Below, piece by piece: positions 54,101 through 64,000 of a stretch of 64,000 nucleotides of DNA. Within the stretch, counting starts at the first letter, position 1. Each line of letters opens with the position of its first letter. The DNA is from Icerya purchasi (Eukaryota; Arthropoda; Insecta; Hemiptera; Monophlebidae). The translations under genes were made by a program, and so were the position numbers. Below the pieces are notes generated by a model that saw only the letters and a program-made list of their open reading frames with translations, was not told where the DNA came from and did no database searches. The stretch is taken from the NCBI GenBank assembly GCA_039619475.1, contig CM077115.1:478962400-479026399 (forward strand), in the 5' to 3' direction.

Positions 54101-55215
54101 ATAAATGCTTTTCACTTCAAGATTTCCCAGGGTGTTGGAAGGTTGCTAATGTTATGCTCTTTCCAAAAACTGGCAAAGACTCGCATTCCCTTTCGGGATA
54201 TCGGCCAATTTCACTGCTAAACTCCATAGGGAAGATATATGAAAAGGTTATCAATGAGCTCTTGATTAAAGAAGCTGATTGTAGGAGTATTTTTCACCGG
54301 AATCAGTTTGGCTTTCGGAAAGGACTTTCTACTGAGGGTGTCCTCTTTAAGTTGATTTTCGAAATTAAGAAATCTCGCTAATGCGGCCATTCTGCAGTTG
54401 TCATTTCCTTTGATACGAAGGGAGCATTTGATAGTTGCAGATGGTCTGCTATTATCGACATATTAAAAAAATACAAAATCAATCCGTACATCATCAATAC
54501 TATCATCTGTTACTTTAAAAGTAGATATGCTACCCTGTGCATAGGGGACTCTATAAACAGCAGGAAACTGGAGTGTGGTGTCCCACAGGGTTCTGTTCTT
54601 TGACTCACACTCGGGAATGTATTATATTCCCATGTACATCATACAGTGAACGAGTTCAGCTCATTAATTAATCTTCATTACGAACTAATCTCTTATGCCG
54701 ACGACTTGTGTATTCAATTTCCTGTTCATAAGCATTATGATTTGAAAATTATTGAGGTTGTTTGCAATGACCTAGAAAACATCATTAATAATCTTGGTCT
54801 CTATTTTTCTATTCCCAAATGTCAATTTATTGTGTTTGGCGAGCAAGAAATAGTAGATAAGGTTAAAAGGCTTCCCTCATAGCTAATGAATCGATTTCCC
54901 ATACAAAACAATTAAAATACTTAGGTATCTTAATAGATGACAAACTTACATTTATTCCTCATGTTAAATATATACAGAAAAAATGTGATGATATTTATTA
55001 TAAACTCAAAAGGCTCCAACCGAATATTTATGATCTGTAGTATAGGGAGAGAGACATCCTATATAGGGTTCCTCTGGAGCCCCTGTATAGATACGGCTCG
55101 GGAATTTATGTTAATAAGAGATCGATCGCTGATGTTAACAAACATCAGCGTAAATTTCTACTTAATATTGCCTCCTTATACAGAACGTGTCCCACTTCGA
55201 CTACCAGTGTAATTT
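51130..55215 (+). pseudogene. R1-type LINE inserted in the fossil Maverick
   Basis: Plus-strand order: an ORF1 piece (51,651-52,052, coiled-coil-like), a CCHC zinc knuckle near 52,500 (QCKRCLKFGHTDKIC), an endonuclease domain (52,838-53,308; CDLAVIAEPYTYN, LIGDFNIR, and SIIDYLIV), RT (53,839-54,381; NVMLFPKTGKDSHSLSGYRP, NQFGFRKGLSTEGVLF), then further RT after a stop (FDTKGAFDS, GVPQGSVL, SYADDLCIQF). Several stops and shifts disable it. Confidence 0.85.
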
Positions 55216-55224
55216 TCTAATATC

Positions 55225-55760
55225 TTAGAATGTTAAAGGGCTGGATGTGGAAAGAGTTTACTGCTAACCAAAACAAACGATGGCGATTTTGCTGGACCTT
55301 ATACAAAGATATAATACAAAACTACACCGAACGATAGAGTTCACACTAGAATGTTACATCTAGTGTGGAGACGGATGTTGCGTGGAATTTGGCAAAAGCG
55401 TGCGCTAAGGCTAATCCTCCTTCCACAAAACAGCGGAGGATTAAAATCAGCAACATTGTCCGCATTAGTAAAGTAAAAGCGTTCCTAGAAAAGGGCTATA
55501 CCACCAACTGGAGCGGTGAACTATTTACTATAAATAGCGTGCATAGCACCTAGCCGACGATGTATATGTTTAAAAATCATAGCGAAGAACCAATTAGGGG
55601 GAATTTCACAAAGAAGAACTACAAAACACCGCATATCCAGACGTCTACTTGATAGAACGCGTTATTCGTCATTAAGGACCAATGTCCCTTGTCAAATGGC
55701 TCGGACTCCCCGCTTCAAAGAATTCTTGGGTAGACGACACTAAAATCACGAATATTTAGG
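55225..55760 (+). pseudogene. Fossil Maverick: integrase C-terminal half with chromodomain
   Basis: Broken reading frames match the integrase at 11,496: WMWKEFTANQNKRW, then NIVRISKVKAFLEKGYTTNW with GELFTINSVHS (55,365-55,553), then a chromodomain (YPDVYLIERVI, LVKWLGLPASKNSWVDD) ending at a stop near 55,760. With 50,815-51,120 it brackets the LINE, so both pieces come from one older element. Confidence 0.85.
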
Positions 55761-57816
55761 ATATGTACCAGAGGCGTAGCATCAATGGAAGCGATGAAAG
55801 CGCCGCATCCTCTAACAAATTAGTACATAATTGTTTTTCAGTATTTGCCAGTAGAATACTAGCCCCAGAAAAAAAAATATTTTCGACTTGTTGAATTTAA
55901 GTGCCAAAATTAAAAAATTACTAGAAAAAAGGAGCGGTAGATCAAAAGGAGCATCTGCAGAAGTGAGTGACAGAAATAGCTACACGCTTACTATTTCACG
56001 TTACTACTGCCTAGAGTTTCTGAAGAACGATCTGCTGCATACCGAAGGATAGAAAAAGGTTCCGCACGCATATTCAATTTGGAAGCGTCAGGTTATGTCG
56101 CTTCGAGATCATGTAATTAGCGCGAATTTTAATCCGTGCAATTCCGGAGTAATGTATATCGAGAGCGAAGAAAAAATGCGCGCGCATGTTCAGTTTGAAA
56201 GCACTGAGTGAAATCGCTTTACGATGAATACACCGATCAACAACGCGCTTTTTGTACAGATCAGTGTGTGTGAGTACGAGCATGCAATATATTTTCTTCG
56301 GATCATTTTTTATATGTTGTCGTTTTCCATCTGTTAAAATGCAAACACTTTCGAAATTGAGGCTACATAAAATTGTATTATTAAAAAACGCCTACCGATT
56401 AGTATTAGTTCATTAAGTTTTCAAAAAAAAAAAAAAAATTAATAGTATTCAAAATGAAAAACCAACGCCTAATTTAGCAAATTCGATTACAAAATCAAAA
56501 GGTATGTAAAATACTCTCTTCCATAATTTATCAAACTTCTCTATGTTTATAAAATATTTAACCACCATTTTCAAACAAATTTACACACAACAATGCCATG
56601 GTTATGTGGTTTTGAAAAGATAAAAAATTGTTCTGATGGGCTTGAACTTTATTTAAGCATGAAAAAAAATGTTTGTTATGCAAATGGCTTTGATTTGAAT
56701 TAGTTTTTGGGGAAGACCGAAAGCTATCATGAAAAAGGATATTTTTAAAAATGATCGATGCTACGCAAACAAAAATATATCTTTAATAATAGGGGTTTGA
56801 TGATGTAACAAAATTAAAATTTTCAAATCTCTTAAATACAAAAAATTTTTTAAATTTTCAATAAACTTTTCTGGAAGAAGACTTTTTAAATTTAAAACAG
56901 AATTACGGAAAATTTTTCGATGTTGCAAGTTTGAAAAGTGTACTTTCAACATTCTAAAGTATATTTAAGGGCACTGCGTACCGCAGTTGCACCATCTTAT
57001 ACTTTACCGTTTCACAGGACTGAAAGATGTTTTTCCAGAAGTGTGTAAAAGCTTTCTCATTTAATAGCCACAATTCTAGCAACCACATCGTCTGTAAAGG
57101 TCGATTGTTCTCAGCAGTGAAACGACTAAAAACGTATTTAAGAAATCCACAAGGTCGCCGGGAGTGACTAACCTCATTAGCCTCCTTTTTTTGGTATTGA
57201 AAAAGAACTATTATCAAACACATTAGGGGAAACGTCCATCTTTTCGTGATGACGTAATATACACGTTCGCAATAAGAACCAGAAAATCAAATTAATTTAC
57301 AAAAAATGAGACATTTCGTTCCTTTTAATTAATTTTTATTTCTGCTTTGTATTTAACCGAATTTTACGCATGCTTATTTTTATGTAAAAAAAAAATTTAA
57401 TTGTGGCGCTACCTCAGTTCTGAAATTCACGGAACACCACTGATATGTACACATGTGTGCGCGCACGATGTCCTTACATAAAAGTGGAAAGTTCTTGGCC
57501 GAAAGTGAGGTCAGAAGCTGTCTCGGCATTCAACTGGGATTCCAACGGTAATTAAAATTTCTGGGGAAACTGTTTATTACATGTCGGCACAGCAACAACT
57601 GAAGCTGAGCTGCGAAGTGACGATTAAATATGAGGTTTTATAGGGATCTGCGAGGTGGCTAGAACACATTCAGACGGCTAAACAAGGTCAGCAGTGACAT
57701 CATGGGACAGGTTGGTGGCAAGGTGTTTAACAGCATTTCTCCCTCTCCCTCTAACATTGCCCTGTCCACTGTACTAAAACCACCATATTCTCCCTACTAT
57801 AAAAAAAAAAAGCAGT
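55761..57816. other. Unassigned sequence
   Basis: No domain recognised on either strand. A ~45-bp motif is imperfectly repeated at ~56,070 and ~56,190 (catattcaatttggaagcg / catgttcagtttgaaagca). The first part could be the decayed 3' flank of the fossil Maverick. Confidence 0.45.
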
Positions 57817-59260
57817 TTGAGAGTAAACAAGCATGTTGTTTGGTGGCTAGAACATAATAATGTATTTTCTAGCTATATGCTTGGCTTTTCACCTAGTATT
57901 TGTCCCTCCGACTGTATTAGTCTTTTTGTTTCCCATATCTATCAATCCTTTATCCAAAAACATTATACTTTGGCTTCCTTCATCAATGTATTCTGTGTCT
58001 TTGATAAAGTTGATTTGCCCACTACAATAGATAAGATGATAGCAATTAACGTTCCAATGCAGTTTACTTCCTTCATTATCAATCTCATGCTGAATCATTG
58101 TTTCCACTTCTCTGCTCCATCTTTTAAAATTTCAAGAATGGTTTTTCAGGTGTTCATCAAAGTTCCTCCACCAGTCCTACTCTTTTCAACACACGCACTA
58201 TCAGTGTGGCTTCTCTTTCTCTGAATTCTTCTTCTTTATTCTTTGCTGATGACATCCTACTCTATACCTTATCTTATGATATTTTATCAGCCAGTGTGAC
58301 ACTTAATTTGTCTCTTTCCGTGCTAGATCATTGTCATTCCTCAATTAACCTTTCTGTTTCTTCTACTAAATCTTGTTACATCGTATTTACTCTGCAACCT
58401 CATAATCCTACTTCTGTCTGTTTATCCCGAGCAAATACATTCCTCTCTTGTGTTAATTGTTTTTGTTATACTGGTATCTTTTCGGACAGTCGATTATCCT
58501 TCTCTGAACACATCAAGTATCTTTCCTCTTCAGCAACCAAAAGGCTAAACGGGTTGATCATCCTTATGTTCTTATTTCTCTACATAAATCCATCATCTGC
58601 TAAAAATCTGATTACTGTTCATTTGTCTATGATTGTACCTCTGAGTCCCGACTCTCTAAATTGGATGTAATCCAGAACTATTGCCTTCGTCTATGTCTTG
58701 GTACTCTTAAATCCTCACCTGTCCCAGTAGTCCTCGCCGAACCTAATACATCTCCCCTTTCTATTCGCAGATCTTATTTGAGCTATCGTTTTTTTGCTAA
58801 GCGTCTTCCACTCAGGTCCTCTACTCTTATTCATTATTATTTTCCCATTTCTAGAAACTAGCGTTTCGCACCTAGCCCTATTTTGTCCTTCATCTCTCTT
58901 CGGCTCAGTTCGTTTTGTCTTTACATAATGTCCTTTGTCAATCTCCTTTATTTCTCTTTTAATTTCGCCGATCTCTCCCACCTTCCAAATATGTTTACTG
59001 TACCTACACTCTCCAAGTTTCATCCGCAGGCCCTAATTAGACAGGAATTCCATAGTATTATTAATTTTCAATTTACTTCACATTCAATCGCGTTTACAGC
59101 TGATTCGAAGAGGCCGGATAGTGTCGATGCCTCTTTTATCCTCCCAGATTGTGGCTTTTCGGGATCTTTTCGCCTGCCTTCTTTCTCATATTCACAGCCG
59201 AATTCCAAGCCAAATCTAATAATCTTTCATGGTATATTTTCAAGAGCCCGCTAAACCATC
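57817..59260 (+). pseudogene. Degenerate copy of the 23.5-25.5 kb LINE
   Basis: Three broken frames follow the 656-codon frame at 25,539-23,569: RT with SSSLFFADDILLY (58,206-58,670), thumb region with IQNYCLRLCLGTLKSS and RRSYLSYRFFAKRLPL (58,661-58,861), and the start of RNase H (58,883-59,254). It stops before the remaining RNase H motifs, where a Maverick-derived segment begins. Confidence 0.82.
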
Positions 59261-59339
59261 AACCCTCGCAGAAACGTAGACTTTGTCTCCAACACCCATT
59301 TTACTATCAATTATTGTATATTATTGTCAGATTATTTTT

Positions 59340-60010
59340 CCAAAAGCCTTTTGAAAATTTTTCCAGTTCGTACATATTTTTTTTATTTTCACAATATCCG
59401 TTTCCATGCACACACGTTTCCCTAGCAATTATAATGTTTTATTTATTTTTAAACTCCTTCCAGACTTCCATACACGCCCCACTGGCACACTCACCGATAG
59501 TTTCGTTATTGATCGTATACATTTTTTCTGCATTAGCCGCGGGAGCGTATCACATCAGTCGTGACATACACGCCATGCGCAGTCATGTATATTTAATTTT
59601 TAATTACCGATCTTTAATTTTCTTGTTACTACACAATCACTTCATCATAAATACTTTACATCGTGAAAATAATTTTAATCTTTCGATCGAGAAAATCTCC
59701 GGTCACTAAATAATTTTTATCGGCATTATAATTATTTTTAATATCATACACATCTCAGTGTAATTAATTATTAAACGAAGGAACGAATATTTTCACTCGC
59801 AGCGTTGTTACTGGAAACATCAATCTTCCTTTTCCAGTAATCGACAACCTTTTCGTCTCATCTTTACACCAGCCTTTGTTCACACAATACCTGCTATTTA
59901 CTGTTTTTCAGCAAAAGAATATTTTTTTAACTCGTTCAAATACCCACATGTACACACACATGCACACGCGCATAAAAATTAACATCAGGGTCATTGACCA
60001 CTGATCTCGA
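59340..60010 (+). other. Maverick subterminal-region fragment
   Basis: Closely resembles 32,330-32,760 of element 2: shared order of aattttaatctttcga, gagaaaatctccg, aattatttttaatat and cgataacct-like blocks, with similar spacing. This is leader DNA of a further element of the family; no gene remains. Confidence 0.65.
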
Positions 60011-60124
60011 CATTTTCAAGAAAAACAACAGCTGCTCCGCAGTCTAAGATGTCCCCCACCCCACCGCTCAGATCGTTCGCAACATTATTGAAGCGCTTAT
60101 CTTGTACCGGTATTTCCGACTTTT

Positions 60125-60520
60125 TTTTTTGGGGGGGGGGAGCTTAGCCGACTAAGGGCAGCTACCCAGGACAATTGGACTAGATTAGAGATTAAATTTT
60201 AATCCGGTCAGAAATCGATGACAGAAAAGAGACAAGAATAGGAACCACATTGGATGACGGCAAAGCTAAGATATAGGAAGCACTATATGGAGTAGGAAAA
60301 TTCAGCTTTAATAATTAAACGTACATGATATTACGTTCGGAGGAAAGACTGGAACATTCAAACTGCACGTGGTCAGGATCACAAACGAAGGAACAGTCGC
60401 CAGAGTTCAAAGGACAATAAGGGGGTGGGAAAAGAGCAAAACGATGTCGTGGGGATGTGAGCAAAGTATGATTGAACCGCAGACGCTTTTACAACAGGCG
60501 AATTCACAGCATGCCTCTAG
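60125..60520 (-). pseudogene. LINE 3'-end fragment
   Basis: Resembles the 3' end of the LINE at 23,478-23,800 on the same strand: tcggtcag, gacaagaataggaacc, aaggagtaggaaaattcag-like blocks and ggtcaggatcaca. A T9-G10 run at ~60,120-60,140 is in the poly(A) position. Confidence 0.7.
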
Positions 60521-60569
60521 GTATTATGGTGAAAGTGGACAATCTCTCCCGCTGAAAACCTGTTTTTAG

Positions 60570-61300
60570 GCTATGTTACACAGCGGTTGGTAAGAGCATC
60601 CTGCGAAACGATCGCGTCCAAGACATTTACTAGACGTCTGACCAGCACGCTTATGTAGCTGTTCTACACATGAAAGACATCTTTAAGCACCTCCTTAACC
60701 GTTCCTGTTAGGCTGGTGGAGAGTAAGGGCCTCCCGTATCCATTTACCAATAAGCACTGTCATCAATCGCCTCAGATTTAATCACCTCTGCACAGCCATG
60801 TAGTGAACGTTTTCTTCCTTATCCATGATCTTATTCTTTAACACTTTTACACCGTTTTTCTCATTTTTAACCAATTATCGCCAGTTTTCCACTATTTCTC
60901 TCTGTTTTCTTACATTTTAGCACTTTTACACACTGTTTTCATCAATTTCCGCTATTTCTCACCATTTTCCAGTGCTTTTTGTACCTTTCACACAATTTTC
61001 CTCAATTTATCACTATCTTCGTTAGGTTTTTTTTGTTTTTTCCAACTCTTTACTATGCCGATATTCATCGTTTAAACGGCTCTTACGCTATTTTTTGATA
61101 ATTTTCATGGGGCACAAAGTTCATAATGTGAAGGAATTTTGTATCTTAAACATTCTATTCATGAAACAAATCTTTATAAATAGAAAAAAACAACAAAATT
61201 GCTCAGAAATTTTAATAGAATTTAAGAAACACTTTATTTATTTTTCAATATACTAATATCTCAAAATATGTGTGATATCATCTAAACTTTTACCAAATGA
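60570..61300. other. Low-complexity, unassigned
   Basis: From ~60,840 to 61,020 a loose repetition of cacttttacac and cattttcc-type phrases (roughly 60-70 bp apart) is seen. No gene recognised. Confidence 0.45.
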
Positions 61301-61327
61301 CATTACAAAAATCTAGATCAGTGTAAT

Positions 61328-63262
61328 TCACACATAGGATATGCATACGTAGATATACATATATAAGAATATGTAGATATAGATGATTGTTAAGCCGAGA
61401 TATTTATAATAGGTGACAGACTCTAAGCAATCATAAGTACAACTCCGCTCATTTTTATTGTTTATATGTAAACATTGTATGGAACGCAGTGTTATCTTAG
61501 GGGCATAGTTCCTATATCTACTAGAAGTTCTAATGTATATAGTTCTCAACTTCGTACTATTTATTGTTATATTTCTGTCACGGGTCCACCTGCTTAAGTT
61601 ATCAACATCTTTTTGTAGGAGTTTTTCGGCAACTCAAATGTCCTTCTGTTCTGTAAACAAGGCTATATCTTCTGCTTAAGCGTAAATAATAAGGAATTTT
61701 TTATGTAGTTTGCGAGTGAATTAACGTAAATTAGGAAAATCAGCGGGAGATAAGACTTTGACTTACCCTACTATATGCTAGATTTACTTGTGAACTTAGT
61801 TTTCCGTCAATTTTAACCACGCTTTTCCTATTTTGTAAATAGTCTATAAACCATTCCTTTAGGTTCTCTTTTATTCCAATTTGGTCCATATCTGCAATTA
61901 ACTTATGTGGTTCACAACATCGAATATCTTAGTTAAATCGATAAAAGACATTAGCGATTGTTTTCCACCTGCTAGGCTCTTGTATACTTGTTTTGTCATT
62001 AATATAAACAAGGAAACAGTAGATTTATGTTTTCTAAAACTGTACCAATTTCTACATAAGATTTTGTTTTTTTCTAAATAATTCCTTAAATGATTTTCTA
62101 TGTAATGCTCCACAATTTTAGCAACTGGTGATATTGAAGTTATAAGTCTATAATTCTCATACTGAATACGGCTGCGTCTTTGCAAATAGGTTTAATGATT
62201 CCAATTTTTAGCCCTTGAGGGATCATACACTCTTTTATGGAACAATTAATTAGTTTTGTGATCAGGGGCGAAAGTATTCGTTTATTATTTTTAATGTCTC
62301 TTTACTCCTTATACCATCCCATCCTAGGTTCTATCAATTTTTAATTTCGGAATTATTGACTCAACGCAATTTATTGATGCTTCTGGAATATAGATCATTC
62401 CGGTGATCTCTATATTGGTCTCTAACATCTCTTTATTACACGTATGTATGGTATTTTTTATGCAGTTTGCTTCATATTCACTAAATTGTTTCGCTGCGTT
62501 GGAGGTATATCCAAAGAAATTTGCTCTAACCATTTCTGCAGATATCCTATTTTTATATTGATTAAGTTATTTATTATTTCCCAACTTGTTTTTCTTTTTC
62601 AATTTTGTCCTTGTAGTATACATTTTTGACTGTTCTTATTTCGTTTTTGGTCATATTTCAATAGTTTTTATACAAATTTTTGTACCTTACATTAGTTGAG
62701 TTACTTTTAGAGCGTTTAATACATTTCTAGGTTTATATTTATTCTCTAAGTCGTTATAAATTTTTACACTGCTACTGTCACATATATATCCTTAAAAGCC
62801 GGACAAATTTGATTACATATGCTCTCCGCTTCGGTCGATTATAGTAGTCGTTCCCAATTACAGCTACGTATTTTCCTGAATATCAATTTAACCGCTTGGG
62901 CTCTTTATCCGCAATGTTGATACCACCAACCTTTTTAATTTTTATAGCGCAATATCGTAGTCTGAAGTCTGGGATTCGATGATCCCCGATACTATCTCCT
63001 TAAAAGTAAACTTCATTAAAATATAGTCACTATATATTTGGGAAATTCGACCCACGCGCAACTCTTCCCGCACGATGCAGTCTATTAGCTGCATTCCTCC
63101 ACGACTGCTTATAATATTTGGCAAGTTCTCGACGAGAATGTGCCGCCTGGGCATATCTATGTTGAAGTCACCGCATACTGCAAAGTCCTTTTTAGTTCCA
63201 GCTAGATTAATGATTTGGTTTAGGTTGCGTAAGAATTCCAGAAAGTTTGAACTAGATGACAT
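61328..63262 (-). pseudogene. Decayed Jockey/CR1-like LINE
   Basis: Minus-strand pieces in natural order: endonuclease (63,262-62,942; DFAVCGDFNIDMPRR, YSDYILMKFTF), linker (62,533-62,324), RT (62,185-61,898; NYRLITSISPVAKIVE, MSFIDLTKIFDVVNH) and the RT end with YKYLGLTI (61,549-61,328). Stops and shifts separate them. The RT style is like the LINE at 15,727-17,104. Confidence 0.82.
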
Positions 63263-64000
63263 TGATATTAGCTAAACTAATTGATTAGGATTTATCTCTA
63301 TTTCCATTAACAGGGAATCACACCCTTTCCTCTCAATTACCGTTTGCACGGATTTAAATTTATTCAATACAAAAATTATAATCTCATCGTTGTATTTTTG
63401 GGTTTCGAAATTGCAAACTCAGTGTAACCCGTTCATTATATATACTCGTTTCCTCATTTGCTGCATGTCTTTCGGTGAGCACTATTATATTAATAGGTAT
63501 GCTATGAATGTAAGCGATAAACTCTCATCCCAGTGAAGTCTCAAACTCCTGATATTTAAATGCACCAAATGTAGAATACGATTGGTATAGGCGACATCAT
63601 TGAAGCCGAATAAACTGGTAGCCTAGTTGCTCCCTCTCATAATTACGCTTACAGACGATTCCAATAATACTGACACTTCATGAAATAATTTTTTTTTTTT
63701 TCAATAACGGATTACAGAGAGTGACGATTACGCTAGTGACGGATAAATGCAGTTTTATTGATTTCACGTGGCGTAAGGGTAATTCTAATACATCAATACC
63801 TTAATTAGAGTTGGCACCAAATAAAAATTAAAATATCTAGAAACAGTTTAATGAATATTTAATGCCGTTTTTAATTATAATTGTAGGTTGAATTTGGCGC
63901 AAACTCTAATAAACATTAATGACCTCACCTAAAGGTACATCACTCTGAAACATATTATTTTTTATCAAATAATTATTTCCTACCAAATAATTACTTCCTA
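63263..64000. other. Upstream of the LINE, unassigned
   Basis: The first ~250 bp may be more decayed endonuclease on minus. The end contains an imperfect repeat of aataattatttcctaccaa. Nothing else recognised. Confidence 0.4.

Overview
The window is eukaryotic, AT-rich and dominated by transposable elements. I see no host housekeeping gene, rRNA, tRNA or CRISPR array. The mix of Maverick/Polinton (adintovirus-like) elements, R1/Jockey-type LINEs, an RTE-like tail, hAT MITEs and a Helitron remnant suggests an arthropod, probably an insect genome; the species cannot be named from sequence alone.

Region 1 (1-15,726) is the right-hand ~15.7 kb of a well-preserved Maverick/Polinton, cut on its left by the window edge. 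Left to right: protein-primed DNA polymerase B (+); two tandem exonuclease-fold-like genes of unknown function (-); a double-jelly-roll-type major capsid candidate (-); a penton candidate (-); an adenain-type protease overlapping a phospholipase-A2/minor-capsid protein (-); then on + an FtsK/HerA-type packaging ATPase, a conserved Polinton protein of unknown function, a DDE integrase with chromodomain, and a coiled-coil (fibre-like?) protein; finally a minus-strand gene that resembles a free-standing copy of the polymerase N-terminal module, a promoter-like cassette, a 32-bp tandem repeat and the terminal inverted repeat ending at 15,726.

Region 2 (15,727-29,379) is a nest of decayed host elements: a minus-strand LINE into which element 1 appears to have inserted, a 2-kb foldback DNA transposon, an unclassified repeat family with palindromic centres, an RTE tail, two further minus-strand LINE fragments (one with a 656-codon RT/RNase H frame and a poly(A) tail), a Helitron fragment and a ~335-bp satellite array.

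Region 3 (29,386-50,015) is the most striking feature: a complete 20,630-bp Maverick-family element bounded by a perfect 6-bp target-site duplication (cacgtt), with AGTAG...CTACT ends, built as a giant palindrome. Two almost identical arms of 9,984 bp flank a 662-bp unique spacer. Each arm carries the same TIR and 32-bp repeat array as element 1, a promoter cassette in three places, two hAT-type MITEs, two exonuclease-fold-like genes, and a broken copy of the conserved unknown Polinton gene. All core replication and capsid genes are gone except a scrap of polymerase in the spacer. It looks like a snap-back defective derivative that was nevertheless integrated.

Region 4 (50,022-64,000) holds the rest of the interrupted satellite, a third fossil Maverick (ATPase and integrase scraps split by an R1-type LINE), a second degenerate copy of the 23.5-25.5 kb LINE, a fourth Maverick scrap (subterminal region, 59.3-60.0 kb), and a minus-strand LINE with endonuclease and RT remnants.

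Caveats: family assignments rest on motifs read by eye; no database search was possible. Capsid and fibre assignments and the exonuclease fold are inferences.
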